A stretch of 64,000 bases of DNA from Xiphydria camelus (lineage: Eukaryota > Arthropoda > Insecta > Hymenoptera > Xiphydriidae). The position numbers and the translations under genes are program-made. Where the stretch lies: NCBI GenBank assembly GCA_963678675.1, contig OY783193.1:4843501-4907500 (forward strand), given 5' to 3'. Shown here one piece after another: positions 1 to 12,800 of this stretch (positions are counted from its first letter, which is position 1; each line of letters begins with the position of its first letter). The notes beneath the pieces were generated by a model. The model was not told where the DNA came from and ran no database searches. It worked only from the letters and a program-made list of their open reading frames with translations.

Positions 1-2387
1 ATGTATGTATCTACTGTCATCTCTTCGTAGCAATTATTAAGATATCTCTGAATTCTCTGATCCACGCATTCTAGACTCCGAGTATCACGCGCGAATGCAA
101 CGTAACAGAATTTTGCCAGAAGGCTTCGGAAGACGTGAAAAAAAAAATTCCGTTAGTTTACAGCGGTTCCCTCTTTCGCTGCAGTCGATATACGTACACG
201 CACTTCCGTCCCGTCCGCGAATGCGGTTCCGCTATATTCAGAATTAAATTTTCATCATTTTATCTTTAGGCCGATTTTGTCAGACGTAAATTTAAATCCT
301 ATACAGTCCTCTGCAGTATATACAAGTTCTATACAGTATAGTATTTAATCGAATTCATAAACGTCCATCACTACATTTCTTATCTGCAGTTCTTCCCCCA
401 TACTTTCTGGAAATGCTTGCTACATTTTGAAACATCCCTTTTCTCTGTGTATATCGTTCGCATCTGGTCCGATGCGACCGTTGCAAAAAAAAAAAGAAAA
501 TTGGCCCTCCTTTGTCGCGCAAAGCAGTGCAAACGAGGGGCCAGCTTCCCGCGTTGCCAACCGTCCCCTGTCTTCCTTATACGCGTTTCGGCAACGCCTC
601 CCGTACCTACCGCGCCGGGAGCTCCTCGGTGCGACGCCCGAGGCCCCTTGGGTAAGGAGGTTCGTCCAGAGAAGTTCCTTGTAATTCTTTCCCAGAAGCG
701 CGCGGGACCGCGCCAGACGTGGGAAGCGAAAGGCAGGGCGCACACCGAGCGTCGAACAAGTTGCACATGTGCCGGAGAAACGGGTGGCGCCCGACCGCAT
801 GTGCTCTGCTCTCTTCGAGAGCGAGCCGCGTGTACAAGGGAGGGGGAATGAGAATTGGAGGAGAAATGGGGCACGGCGCGCGATGGGACCTACCTATTAT
901 GTATGCGAGTATCTCGGTACTATGGTACAATACTATGTGTCCGTTGTAGCCATTCGTTTGGTAACCTCAGCTTGTATCGTGGTTAAAAAAGACAGGAGAA
1001 CAGCGTAGGGTTCACTTCCTCGAGAGTTAAACTCGGTTTTTAACGACCACAACAGGCAATAGACTACCGGGATTTCGTACAACTCTTTACATTACGCTCG
1101 TGAATAAATTAAGCAGCCCTATGCACACATTTGTCGTTTCTCAAAATCACACGAAAAGTCCTGGAAAGATAGATTTACTTTTAGGACTCCCATTAAGTCA
1201 GATGCTAAAAAACAGTTGGTCTTAATGACTCGTTATTTGAAAAAATGACCAAAAGATGACCAATCTTTTCTCATTTGAGCTTCACGAAGGGGCTAGCTTT
1301 TCGCCCGCTACTTCGTCCGTGTGGATCTCGAAATAAGTCTCACATCCCCTATTTTACCACCTCAGGAAAATAATTTCTCATAAAGTTATTTAGATTTAAA
1401 ATTTCGACTCGCGGGATACCATCACAATGATTTACAGAATCTGGGCTTGAATGAGTATGACCATTGCAAACTTATATACGAATTGTCAAAGCGTGAAATT
1501 GTATCGTGAAATTATCCAACGGATCGAGAGATGAAATCTTGAAAACAATGATTTTTAATGACGTTTAAAAATATAAATGACTTTCTATGTACTGACTTGA
1601 TTGAAAAAAATGATCAATCATCTAAAAAATGACCAAGTAGGAACCTTCTACGTCTCTATCCGTGTTTTCCCCTCTTTGGTTAGTTGAACTCGACGCAGTC
1701 CACATACAGCGAAGAGCCAACCGCCTGTTGCTTCGCTTCTGCCTTGGCTCGCTTCCCACACCAAGCGCGTGTGTACGCACGCACGTACGACGCAGGCGTA
1801 GTACGCCAAACGCTTCGGAGCGGGACACGAGATGCATGCGTGAAAAAGCAAAAAGGTATACGCGCGTATCCCTTCTTTCTTTCCCTTCTTTCTCCCTTTG
1901 AACGGCACTAGCATGAGTCTTTACGGCGAACGAGAGAGTCACGCGATACCCCTAAACCGTGCTGCAGCGTGGAGTAGGTATGCGAACTGTTTCAATTTCA
2001 CAGTTATTTTCTATTAAATTGAAACAAACGCGGACCGAGAGTCTCGAAGGTGATTCGACGCGGCAAATTTTCCGAAGCGAAGCAGGAAGCCTCGAAGGTC
2101 GGATCAAAATTCGCTCGTTCGCTCGTTACCATGGCGGGAGACACGGCGGATAGAATTTCAAGAGAGCCAATTAACTAGAATTTTCCGCGAGAAAGACCAT
2201 TCTTGTCGGCGTGCGACGTCCTTATAATCGAGTTTCACTCGCGCGTGCACTTTCCACGCGCTCGGCGCGTTCTCTGTTCCGCGCAGCTGTGCGACACCGA
2301 GGGATTCGTTTGTATATTTTTCAAAGCATTCCGATTGTGCATCGCTCGGGACTGCTACGTTAACTTCGGTATTCATTTTTTGTTATT
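1..2387. other. intergenic or intronic, CpG islands at about 500-860 and 1660-1900
   Basis: Several frames are open on both strands in the GC-rich parts, which is expected where stop codons are scarce. A donor-like GGGTAAGG at 644 follows one plus-strand frame, but no supported exon was found. The rest is AT-rich with no recognisable feature apart from the repeat at 275. Confidence 0.5.
275..360. repeat. dispersed repeat, shared with 15282-15366
   Basis: Both copies read GTCAGACG, then AAATTTAAATCCTATACA, CAGTATAGTATT and CGAATTCATA in the same orientation with small gaps. The element type is unknown. Confidence 0.6.
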
Positions 2388-3051
2388 CAGGGTGGCGACA
2401 AAAATCTGTCCTCAAAATTCCCTGAAATTTTCCTGATTTCCAGATGAAATGTTTGTGAATTTCAGAGTTGCGGGCATCGAAATGAGTAAGAAACATATTC
2501 ACTTATCAACACTGAACACAAAATTCACTTCTCAGACAGTCAAAATAATAGTTAAAATAATAGCATACGTCCACCGTTCGCTGTAAACGATTTTTCATTA
2601 GTGAATTAGTAAATTGAGCGTCGCTCACTACTCGATAAAATCGTTTTTGAAACTTGCACTATACAACTATTTATCGCTTCAAAGTACCAATATTTTATGA
2701 GAATCATTCGTAGACTTTATTAAGAAAACTCCAAAAATAATGAAGTTGTGACATTTTTAGTGAAGCAACTCATTTTTCACGATCGCTTTTTGAATATGTC
2801 ATTATTTCATTTCTTACGTAAACACGGTGATCGGATAGTCTACAATATCCAAGTAATGTTCCATAATTTGTCGGTCTAAATTAGACGGATGCTATTCATG
2901 TGGCTATTATTTAAAAATCGGTTGGGTCCATTTAACCCATGCGGAATTGTACGAACATGTGGGTTAATCTAGTTTTTGAATTTTTCTGAGATTTCAAGAC
3001 CGTTAAAAATCCCCAAGATTTCCTTGATTTCCCGGTTTTGTCGCCACCCTG
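2388..3051. mobile_element. non-autonomous TIR DNA transposon, about 664 bp
   Basis: It begins CAGGGTGGCGACAAAAATC and ends in the inverted form GGTTTTGTCGCCACCCTG. The interior is AT-rich with no ORF. Direct flanking duplications are not obvious (TGTTATT on the left, TAATTGT on the right), so the superfamily is left open. The CAGGG end is hAT-like but not decisive. Confidence 0.75.
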
Positions 3052-3970
3052 TAATTGTCGCTAGTCCAATTTTTTTTATATAGAATATCACGCGATAAAT
3101 GGATCCTCGCTATTTATACTTCGTTAATTGTTGTGCCCTGCAGGGCTTATCACTGTGCTTATCGACATAGATTTCTTTTATTTTAGCGTACGCTCTTTTA
3201 ATTCTAATTTCTATTTCGTTCCTTCAATCTCAGGAACGTATAACAACTTTCCATCCCGCGAACGACGGAGCCGTCGTTAGGTACTCTTCGATGCGCAATC
3301 TCGTATCCCCGACGCCGCAGCGTCCCAAAGAAACGAGGAGTTCCTTCGTTGAGAATACAGAGTGGCCGTTGCAGCGATGCGCGCGAGCAGTTCGCGGAAG
3401 AGAGTGGGTCGTATATACTTTACGGTCGTATACCTACGGCCTTTGTCGTTCGCGCCACGCGCGGCCCATACCAGATTGCCGTCGGAGAAGGTACGCGAGA
3501 AAAATCTCGGATGGAAGCACCGCGCGGCGGATTCATCAAAAATTGTAAATAACGCCGAAGACTCCGCGGAGAATCGATGAAGAAATGTGTGTATATCTTT
3601 TCTTCCCCCCTTTTCTTCTCCCAAATAAATTCAGGTGACTAAGCACCGGGTCTACCAAAAACGCGTGTAAATCGTGCACATCGTGCGGGGCGCTCGGTTT
3701 CTACTTCACGGATCGCGTGATAATTGGGCTGGAGCCGGTGCGATCGCCGGTTTCGCGATTCTTTTGAGGCGGCGTGCTACCGGGCGGTGAAAATTGTACG
3801 CTGCAAGCAAAATTTGTATTTTTTTTAATACGCTTTTGTGTACCGAGCTTTTTTCCAATACGTGGTTACGAAAATTAACCTATGCCGAAATCCGGTTTTG
3901 TAATTAATTTCTTTTATTGCAGCTAAAAATTGCAGCTTTATTGCAGCTTAATTAAATTATTTGAATTGGG

Positions 3971-4275
3971 AAACGATATTTAGAAATGCATAAGTGCATC
4001 TCTCTTGCGCTTCGATGACGCCGCAACGTTGTAAAGAGAAACGCGCTTATATATAAATCCGGGAATAATTATTTTTTCGGACATTTTCTTTTTCGCGAAA
4101 AAGAAAAGTATGCATTTTTTTTTATGAGGACCGAATTATGAAGATTAATATATTTCTTTATGAAATTGCCCTTATAAATTTCATAACGGAGAATATAAAT
4201 TTTCATAATCACGTGTTGGATTGAAGCTTTATACGCAGTTACGTTGAATTTAATACAAATTTCTTTAGTGTACGT
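3971..4275. repeat. dispersed repeat with inverted and direct partners at 12.2 and 13.0-13.2 kb
   Basis: GCATAAGTGCATCTCTCTTG and CGCTTCGATGACG (3987 onward) recur inverted at 12205-12272. GATTAATATATTTCTTTATG, TTTTCATAATCACGTG and GAATTTAATACAAATTT (4140-4265) recur at 13050-13235. It looks like one larger repeat whose parts have been rearranged. Confidence 0.55.
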
Positions 4276-4932
4276 CTCGAGAGAAGTTTCGCGTGACGAA
4301 GCAGACGGTGATGGTATTTTTCTGCACATACAGGCGATTCGTTTTAACTACGAATAGGGAAGAAGAGAAAACGGGATGAGCACGTGTATAATGTAATAGC
4401 ATATCGCGGTGTTTATAAGCGGGTAAATGTCTCGATGGGAATTTAAACTTCCGCGAATTAAGAACCGGCGATGGATATTCGTGGACACGGAGGAAATCCA
4501 CCGTGGAATGGTTCCGGTCAAGTCGAAGGTCGATCTGGCATTTGTGGATGTAGGAGACGTACACCTGTGGAGGATCTCACATAGTCTTCGCGTTTCGACT
4601 CCAATGCAAACGCGCGTTATCCTTCACGGTTCCGCTCGACGGAGCACGAAACAACTTGGCCGTGCTCCAGCTTCGCGTCGCCCTATCCGGCTTAGATAAC
4701 GGTAGGAAATGGCCGACCGTCTTAGCGATGAAATCGATGAAGTGATCTATGTAATAACGTAACACTCTATACGTCAATATTTATCGACGTCACGAGTCAG
4801 ACCGCATCACTTCTCGCTTCGTTGAAATGAAATCTTTCAAATTTCGCATTTAGAGGCTGTCAAATATCATCACTAATTGTAAAAAGGAAATCGCTCGAGT
4901 TAGACCTCACCGATTTTCTTCATTCTACGATA

Positions 4933-5249
4933 CACGGAGAAAAAGTATCAGTCGAAAATCATATCAAAACCAATGAATGTTTAGTGTATTCTGGTAACAG
5001 GGTTCCTCGAGGTGAAACATTGAATTTTTTAATAGATACAGCGTACTTTTTACAGTTCGTAATAGTATAAACGTCAGTTTATACTGTGAGCATTCGACAC
5101 ATTAACGAGAGAGACTGGTAAATCTTACCGTATAAACTGAACTTTATACTGCTACGAACTGTAAAAAGTACGCTGTGTTTATTAAAAGATTGAATGTTTC
5201 ATCGCGAGGAGCCTTTTTACTGGGATATTACCAATCCTTTTTCTCCGTG
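4933..5249. mobile_element. hairpin MITE, family B (CACGGAGAAAAA ends), TA target
   Basis: Ends are CACGGAGAAAAAG and CTTTTTCTCCGTG, flanked by TA on both sides. Most of the element is one long inverted repeat, and the arm blocks ACAGCGTACTTTTTACAG and CTGTAAAAAGTACGCTG face each other. Related copies are at 26794-27160 and, half-length, at 25644-25795. Confidence 0.85.
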
Positions 5250-8089
5250 TATATTTTATAATAGGTACATCAAAAAATATTTGCTGCATCTTTTTTTACG
5301 TATTAATTCGGTCACTTAAGAGGTGAAAACCACCCCTAAACTTGACCCCTCAAAATCGTTTTTTCTTACGATTCCTCAAAAGTTACGTTCAATTTATTAA
5401 TGAAACAAATTGGCCGTTATTCTTTATCGACAGATTATAACATGCGAGTACTTTTACTCTCAGGGGGGATGAAAAACGGTTATTAGAGCGTCATATTTAT
5501 GGGTAGTTTTAACTGACTTTAAATGACTGAATTAGCGTAAAAAAAACATGTTTTTTTAATGTACTACAATATATCGTTTAATGAAAAAAGTTGGTGAGGG
5601 TCTACCGCTCGGGTAGTTTTTTTATAAGAATTATTTACATGATCATTTTTTCTCACAACTATACAATATGATGATAGGATTAAAATAAAACAGCGTGTAT
5701 CGTATATACATAAATGAATTGCAACAGGAGCGTGCGACTCCACAAGGAAAAAAGTACGTCGGCGAGAGAGAAAGAGAAGAATAGCCTCACACGGGCTCTT
5801 ACCTCGAGATTTAAAACAGACACGTGATCGAACAAAGGAGCCAACGGGGAAAGGATACAGTTACGGCGCGGACACGTCAGACGAGGACGACGATAAGAGG
5901 TCCACCGTTATATGCAGCGTCAATATCGCGTGACCGCCTTATCAGTAGGGGAATCACTGCTGTTATATAAATACATCGCCATGAAAGGTAATGGGAGGAT
6001 TGGGTGGTCCACGAATGTCTTGTAACGCGATACTCCTTTTCGTTCGCTTGACGACCTTTGCGGAGCCACATTTCCCCATTTGTTATGAGATTTAATAGAA
6101 GAGAGACGTTATCACAGCGCGGTCCAGATAGCCACGTGCGAATGAGACATACGTATTTGGTATTACTCTTAGCATGTTTGATTTCATTGATGCGTTCTTT
6201 TTCAAGAATGGAGATTTTTTAACTGATTTTATTATAAACTCTAAGAGGATATTGATGACATATCATATGAGTACACTTTATTCACAAAGCCTGTGTCAGT
6301 GAATGGACTAAATTTTCACGATACCCTTCTAGGGTTAAAATAGCAGAGTGTTGAAGACAAATAACCTTTATTTTTCTCGCGGATGGAAGTTCTGTTATTA
6401 TGAGCAATTAACAGGATATTCAAAGTTTTAGTAATTATAGCAGCAGTTACACTTATGACGTCAACATCACGATATGCCTCGTACTAATATTGACCCACTA
6501 AAAAGATCCAGCACCGCGATACACAAATATGTACATACAATCCCTATGTATACAGATGAGTATCGATGGAAAAAGTCGATAATTTAATTTCAAAATCAGA
6601 GATCCAACAATTCATCGCGGAGCCTGCGCTCTGGCACTCTCCCCACCGACAAAAAACTCCTCGTTATTATCTCCGTCAATGCGCCCCACCTTCGAGGCAG
6701 CCGGTGCTTCCTCCCGCGGGTTTATCTCGCTCCGAGCTAAGATAAGACTAAGTTAGCGCGGTCCACGCCCCGCGAGCGGAGGAACAACCTGCGCGACCCG
6801 CGCCCGACCTGGGCCAACGGAACGACTCGCATCACGGACGCAACGCGCCCACGCCGTATCCCAGCATCACCACCTGCTCGTCTCCTGCGTGGGACGATGC
6901 ACACGCCGCGGCCCACAGGTACCCACGGGTGAGGATTCGGGAGGGGAAATAAAAAAAGAACGATCCGAGAATAAGAGGGGCCTCGCTTCGTCGTTAATGC
7001 ACCGTGTGAATAACCGTAGGCATATGTCCGCTGTTCGACATGACAGAGGTTTGTCTGTTCGACTATATGAAGTGCGGGTAGGGGGGTCCGACCCACGTCT
7101 CGATTCTTTCGCACGTTCCGAAAGTGGAGCGCCGCGGAAGATGGATTTCGTGAGTGGGAAAGTGCATACGAATGTCTTTCTCGGTCGCGTTTAAGGATCA
7201 CGCGGGTGACGCCGAGAGATGACGGAAGTCTAGCGGGAAACGTGGGTATCTGCGGGGATGCGGTGCCGGCTGCGGAGTTTCATTTTTTCCCGCGTTCAAG
7301 ATCAGTCGCCATGTGTGTATTACTCGTAGTAACGGTAGGCCTACGATGATTTTTTTGGTGTCTCGAAATGTGGGAGGCCGGGGAAGAGACGAATCGGAGA
7401 AAGTCGGAGGTTTCGACTTTTTTTTTCGGTGACGGTGAGAAACGAAGGAGGCGAAGACGGTTGAGGTAGGGAGAAAGCGCCCGTTGTCTATATAGGGTAA
7501 AAGTGGGACAAACGCCCCCGAGTAGAAGTCTAAATTTAAAATTGATTATCTGAAAAACGATTAAAGATATCGAGAAACAGTTTAAATAAGAATTATTCGT
7601 CTATTGTTTGACTGTGAAAAAGGTAGTTCAACTTTTCTCGTATCTCCACTGTGTGTTTCGTGATAATCAAGTTCAAAGTTAAACGGAAAAACTTGCACGT
7701 GATTCCAAATTTTACCCGATCTATATATATAAGACATCTACCAGTATTTCTCTCGGTTCGCTTTTTTTTTCATTTACGATGAGAAAATTCGTTTACATGC
7801 TGTAAGGTACTTGCAATAGGAATTACGTCGATTGGGTTGAATATTCTGGAAAGTATAGGGTATTGCAAACAATTAATTGAGAAAAGAATTAAACTGGAAG
7901 CTGCCCCATAACAACGTTTAAAAATTACGAGTGCGAGAAGATTACGGAAACGAAAAGCACGCACGCATCCAACATCCCCGAAATTATGACGTTACGGTAA
8001 ATGAATTGATGAACAAATTAATTTCGAACCTATCTCGACAACTCTTAACACTAGAACTATACCGAAAGGTCGCACTTTCTGAGACTTTA
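5250..8089. other. intergenic or intronic, CpG island about 6600-7480
   Basis: GC-rich sequence with open frames on both strands. A donor ATGGATTTC|GTGAGT lies at 7149-7150 on plus and CTCGAG|GTAAGA at 5805 on minus. Neither could be tied to other exons. I see no gene here. Confidence 0.45.
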
Positions 8090-8262
8090 GTTTTGGCGGG
8101 TGATTATCTCGTTATCTATGAATTTTTGGTCCATACTGCTCCTGAACTTTTTTGTAGGCCGAAATACGTTCTACAAAAAAGTATTCTACCAATTTCGACA
8201 GAAGCCTCATAGGTTACGAGATAATCGAGGATAAATGGCACTCTGAATAAAACACTAGACAA
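8090..8262. repeat. dispersed repeat, family F copy
   Basis: It contains GATTATCTCGTTATCTATG and, inverted, CATAGGTTACGAGATAATC, followed by GGCACTCTGAATAAA. It matches the segment at 24408-24565 closely, including the final CACTCTGAATA. It is probably a degenerate palindromic MITE. Confidence 0.6.
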
Positions 8263-9036
8263 AATAACTGCCTGGGTACCTAAATAGTTCTAGTGCTAAG
8301 AATCACGCATAAATGCGAAGATAACGGAAGTGAAGGGCAAACACGTGCAACCAGCACGTGTGCACAGGTTAGTTTTTCTTCTCGCTCGAGATGACTCTCG
8401 TCTGCGCGCACTTATAAAATACGCGTAGCACTGCATCGCGAGGGGAGGGCGAGAGCAGCGCTACGCGATCAGGGCCAGCTGTAGCGTCGCGACGACCAGA
8501 CGAAATCCTTGGAACAGGACGTGCTCGGCAGCAGAGATCCTGCTTCCGGGTTTGCTCTGCATCTGCATTGGATGTGCCTTCGGTGAATCCGGCCGAGGGA
8601 GAAGCGGGAGGAAGAGGAGGGCGGGCGAAGGAACACCTGGTGCTTTTCTTTTCCTCCCCAAAAGAAAAGGAAGGAGAGGGAGAGAGAGAAAAGGGCGGGA
8701 ACTAATTTCGCAATCACCGCGTCTTCGCGTCGTACACCAGCGCGACGGCAACCTGCCCCGCTCGTACGTATATGCACACATACATATGTAGATTCGTCCA
8801 CATATTCTCGTGGGGCCCCAGATGTAGGCGTCGTATATTTTGACGAAGCGCGCTGTATTTGTGGATTCAAGCTTCTTCGTGAAATGCGACGAAACGGGGC
8901 ACCGTGGTCGTCACCGTCATCCACGTCGCTCGTGGGAATTAAGACTGTATGGTAGAATCTCTCATGTGTCGACGATAACTCCGAGAAGTGATTTTTCAAT
9001 TTTTCATTCCTATATAGGTATACATATTATGTACGC
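8263..9036. other. CpG island, no supported gene
   Basis: 8.4-8.95 kb is CpG-rich. The 176-codon minus frame here is basic and Ser/Arg-rich, with other frames open on both strands, so it is taken as a composition artefact. Confidence 0.45.
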
Positions 9037-9361
9037 ACATCGAGAAAAAGGATCGTTCGATTTAACTAAATTTTGCAAATCACAGTTTCTTGGGCGGCCA
9101 ACTAAATATATAGTTATCTCAACAAGTATATAGTTTGAACAAATAAAATTTAGCCGAAGTAACTAAATATTATTGGTTGCTTCGACTAAATATTTAATCC
9201 AATAACTATATGCTTGGTTTGACTCGGATTGATTTAACAAAGCAGTGAAGTTAAACTGACTAGTATTTATCAACAAAATGAATTTTATCAAATGGAACGA
9301 ACAAATTTAGTTATTCCAACTATATGCAATCCAACCAAACACACAATGGTTAGTTAAAAAA
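9037..9361. mobile_element. MITE, family D, plus orientation
   Basis: It starts CATCGAGAAAAAGGATCG, then TTTAACTAAATTTTGC and GGCCAACTAAATATATAG. Its parts match 57498-57959 in inverted order and 14086-14278. Repeated TAACTAAAT / ATTTAGTTA motifs fill the interior. Confidence 0.65.
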
Positions 9362-9589
9362 AATTTAACCTTCACATTCAATTGTCGAGAAAAGTACAGC
9401 TTTATTTTACAACGAACACTAATCGAATTCGTTTTATCGCATGAAATGTATTCTGCAGGGATAAATAAAGAAAACTTTACGTTAAATCAACTGAGGGGAG
9501 TCTCAATTGAAGTCAAATGTACAGTTTATTATTTATATTGCACTTGTTTTGGTATTGCAATTTATTCGGGAGCATCTACTGCAACTGCA

Positions 9590-9826
9590 CACTGTGAAAA
9601 ATTACCTGGTTAATCAAACCAAAATCCTGGAGACCATAACCAAATCGTTCTGTGAAATATGGAACCTCCATCTGTTTAGTTTGACTGACCATTTTCTGAT
9701 TAGAATAACTAGACATGTAGTTCGAATAATCAAACATTTGGTTCAACTTATTAATATTTTGTTTCAAACAACTAAACTCGTTCAACCAGATGCGTTTTTT
9801 CATTTTAACTAAGTTTTTTTGTCAGT
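9590..9826. mobile_element. MITE, family A (CACTGAGAAAAATAA type)
   Basis: Ends are CACTGTGAAAAATTA and a degraded TTTTTTTGTCAGTA. Interior landmarks such as ACCAAATCG, CTCCATCTGTTTAGTTTGA and CAACCAGATGCGTTTTTTC are shared with 16570-16836, 21971-22209, 24583-24809, 35445-35702 and 63478-63628. Confidence 0.75.
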
Positions 9827-12800
9827 AAATTCAAGACTCTTTAAAATATTCTTCAAGCCATGTCTAGAAATGCATCGGGCAGCACTAGTGCAGTTTTATT
9901 GTACCTTTAATTACTTGCTTTGAAGCAACTAATGAACCTATATCCTGTAGATGATTATCTGGTATCGTCACGGTCGGCCTGTGCCATTTATTACAGATAC
10001 ACTTACATACCTCGCAACGTAATCTTAGCGGTCATTCGAAAGAACTCATGGACTCACCTGAAGCAGAAAATAATACGATATTTAGACAAAATAATTTTGA
10101 TCGCTATTTTTAAATAAATATATAATAATGTAATAATAATATAATCATATATACGCGCAAATAATTAATAGAATATACGTGATATAATGGCAGTGTAATA
10201 AATAAAGAGTAATAAAAATGTAGAATTTTAATTCAATGTCAATTATCTGATTAATGTTATATATTCTTCTCGCTCTGCTTAATTTTATATCATCATTAAA
10301 TCACTCGTATTCTCTTAATAATCCCATTCCCATTCTAATACCGAGCTAGCATCGGTCAGAATACTGATGATCGTTTCTTTACGTGATCACTTTCGATCAG
10401 TAGGATCGAGCATACTCTTAAGACTCTTAATCAAATCTCTCAACGAGCCAATGCATTTTTTAATACCAACGTCCACGCGTCACCGCCAGGATAAAATTAG
10501 TAACACGCATCACGCGTACACTCATTCGCAAAGAAACCGAACGAATTGCACGCGTGACTCGACAGACCTACATGGCCAAACCTTAATAATCTCCCGACAG
10601 GATACCGGAGTCAACCGAAGAACTTTGATCAACCCCGTTAACGTGCCGTTCGTATGCAGCGATAGCTTCGAAACTCAACGCGCGCGTTCTCCCGATGAAT
10701 CAACGCGTCGCGATCGAAAGACTTTCGACCGAGCCGCGCGCATAGCGGCCACGTGGTGACGGTCCCTCATCGAGACACGCGAGAGAGCTTATATTCTCAG
10801 ATCCTTTCGACTTCGAGCTCTACCAGATCCTTCCCTCTCGAGTGTTCCTCTCCCCTCCCTCTCCTCAACATTCGAGTAGTACACAGGTTATACCTCCCAG
10901 AAAAGGCAGAACGAGCTAATCGCGTCGACCACAACCAGAAGCACTTTTCCCGACGACGCGGCGAGCGCCACGAGTGCTCTGGGTGGCTTGTCCTAATATT
11001 TACGGAGCAGGGGGGGGGGGGGGGCGCTCTCTCGCCCGTGCGTCCTCTCGAACGGCGACTTGGACGCGCCGCGTACATACACAGTGGTCCTCGGAGATCC
11101 TTTCCGCATCGGTCACGTATTCATTGTGCGGGTTTACACGCCGGCAAACATCGCTCCTCGAAAAGGTGCAATTTAGGTACTTTCTTTCGGGGGCCTCGGA
11201 TGCTGGAGTCGTCCAAGTCGGACCGCTCGAGAGTTGGCCCTCGACGTGCCGCGGTGAGCCGCGGCGGTCGGGGGCCATCTCGACCGCGGCGGATTTATCC
11301 GGGCGTCGTTCGATCGTCTAGACGATTCCGGGGAGAGATATATCGCGTCTCTGGAGGAAGAGCTGGCGAACCGGAAGATGTTTCTCGTCACTTTCGCGTC
11401 ATGGTTCTCAACCTATTTTAGACGGCGGTTAAGTGCTACAGGTTAAGGGTCTATATGTGTCACAATACACAATGATTTGCTTTCGTCTTAATAATTTTTA
11501 TTATCTTAAACGGTCGCGATCAACAGGTTGGGAACTATTGCTGCGGAGGGAGCGTGTCGTGCGGAGAATTTGAGGGGAAATGTTGTGTTTCGACTACAGA
11601 TATACATAGATAGATAGATGCGTTTATTTGTGGCTCCAAGACAAAAGTCTCCTGAGGGCGCAAAAAGAAAAGGAAGGAAGAGATAGATGCGACTGGCTGA
11701 AACAAATTATACGAGTAGCTAATTATAACTATAGTAGCGACTAAAAGTACACCGTTAAAAATGGTTTGAATCTCAAGGATCGAGAGAGAGAGAGCCTGAA
11801 TTTTAAGGTGTGCTCGAATACTTGTACCGTCTCGATATTCACTTTCTTGACTAAAATTTAAAGCAAAAGAATATTATAGACATGACAATTTCTTATTTTG
11901 CGTAAATAATAATTGCCTCAGTTACTTTTTCCTGAATTTGCAAACGAAATTTCAGTGTAACTTTAAATAACTAAGCACAGTATATGGAAAGAAAATAATT
12001 TGTTAGTATAATATTATTCAAGTTACCGTAACAAATATTTGTTTTAAAATAGTGATAACAGATCGATTTGTTATCAGAATAAATCGGTTCGTTATAGTAA
12101 TGAAAAAAAAGAAAGAAAAATGATGATTTTCGTTATAATCAAGGAAATCTGTTAAACACTTTCATCCCAATTGCAAACCATTTTTGTTCCCGTAACAAGA
12201 AAATTATAAGCGCATTTCTCTCTTTAACGTTATGACATCATCGAAGCGCAAGAGAGACGCACTTATGCCGAGCAACGAGTGCGAAAGAGATAGTCTTGTA
12301 GTTGCATTTCTAAATATCGCTTTTCAGCTCAAACAAGGCCGGAAATGAAAAATGAAAAAATACGGGGTAAATATTGTAATGTTGTCCAATTTTTTCGAAT
12401 GTGCAATACAACAAAATATGTGAGAAAACCGAATTGTCCTAATGGACGAAACAAAAATATCATAGATACGGATAAATATTAGACGTGATCGGAGGGAAAG
12501 AGGCGAACCGAGCCAGCAGCGTCTCAAGTGCCGGCGAAGGTGATGCCGCAGCGGACGGTGCTGGCGTTCTCCAAGTTCCCTCGAGTAGCGCGCCGTAGCG
12601 TATCGCGTACGCACGTGCGCGCACACGTACGCGTACGAGTACACGTACGCAGAGGGTAACGCGAGCCAGGCCCCTACGAGAGGCGGGCGCTTATTATTAT
12701 AATAAAGGCGAAGACGATACCCGACACGACTCGTCCAAGTTTCGTTTTCTCATATTTACGTCGATGTAGGTACACATATATGTACACCGGTACGTTATTG

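Noticed and set aside
380..874. 164-codon minus frame and overlapping plus frames
   Set aside because: All frames are open because stops are rare in the GC-rich patch. No domain, start context or splice support.
7931..8212. 93-codon plus frame
   Set aside because: More than a third of it is family F repeat sequence.
8461..8999. 176-codon minus frame
   Set aside because: Composition artefact in a CpG island, with several competing frames.
9507..9812. 101-codon plus and 75-codon minus frames
   Set aside because: Both are readings of a family A MITE, with no transposase similarity.
10014..10060. 47-nt stretch bounded by TTTTCTGCTTCAG and GAG|GTATGT on minus
   Set aside because: All three frames contain stops, so it is not a coding exon. 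It may be a non-coding exon or chance.
10753..11421. 222-codon plus frame through a poly-G run
   Set aside because: The frame passes through a 15-G homopolymer and is Arg/Gly/Ser-rich, while three other frames are open.
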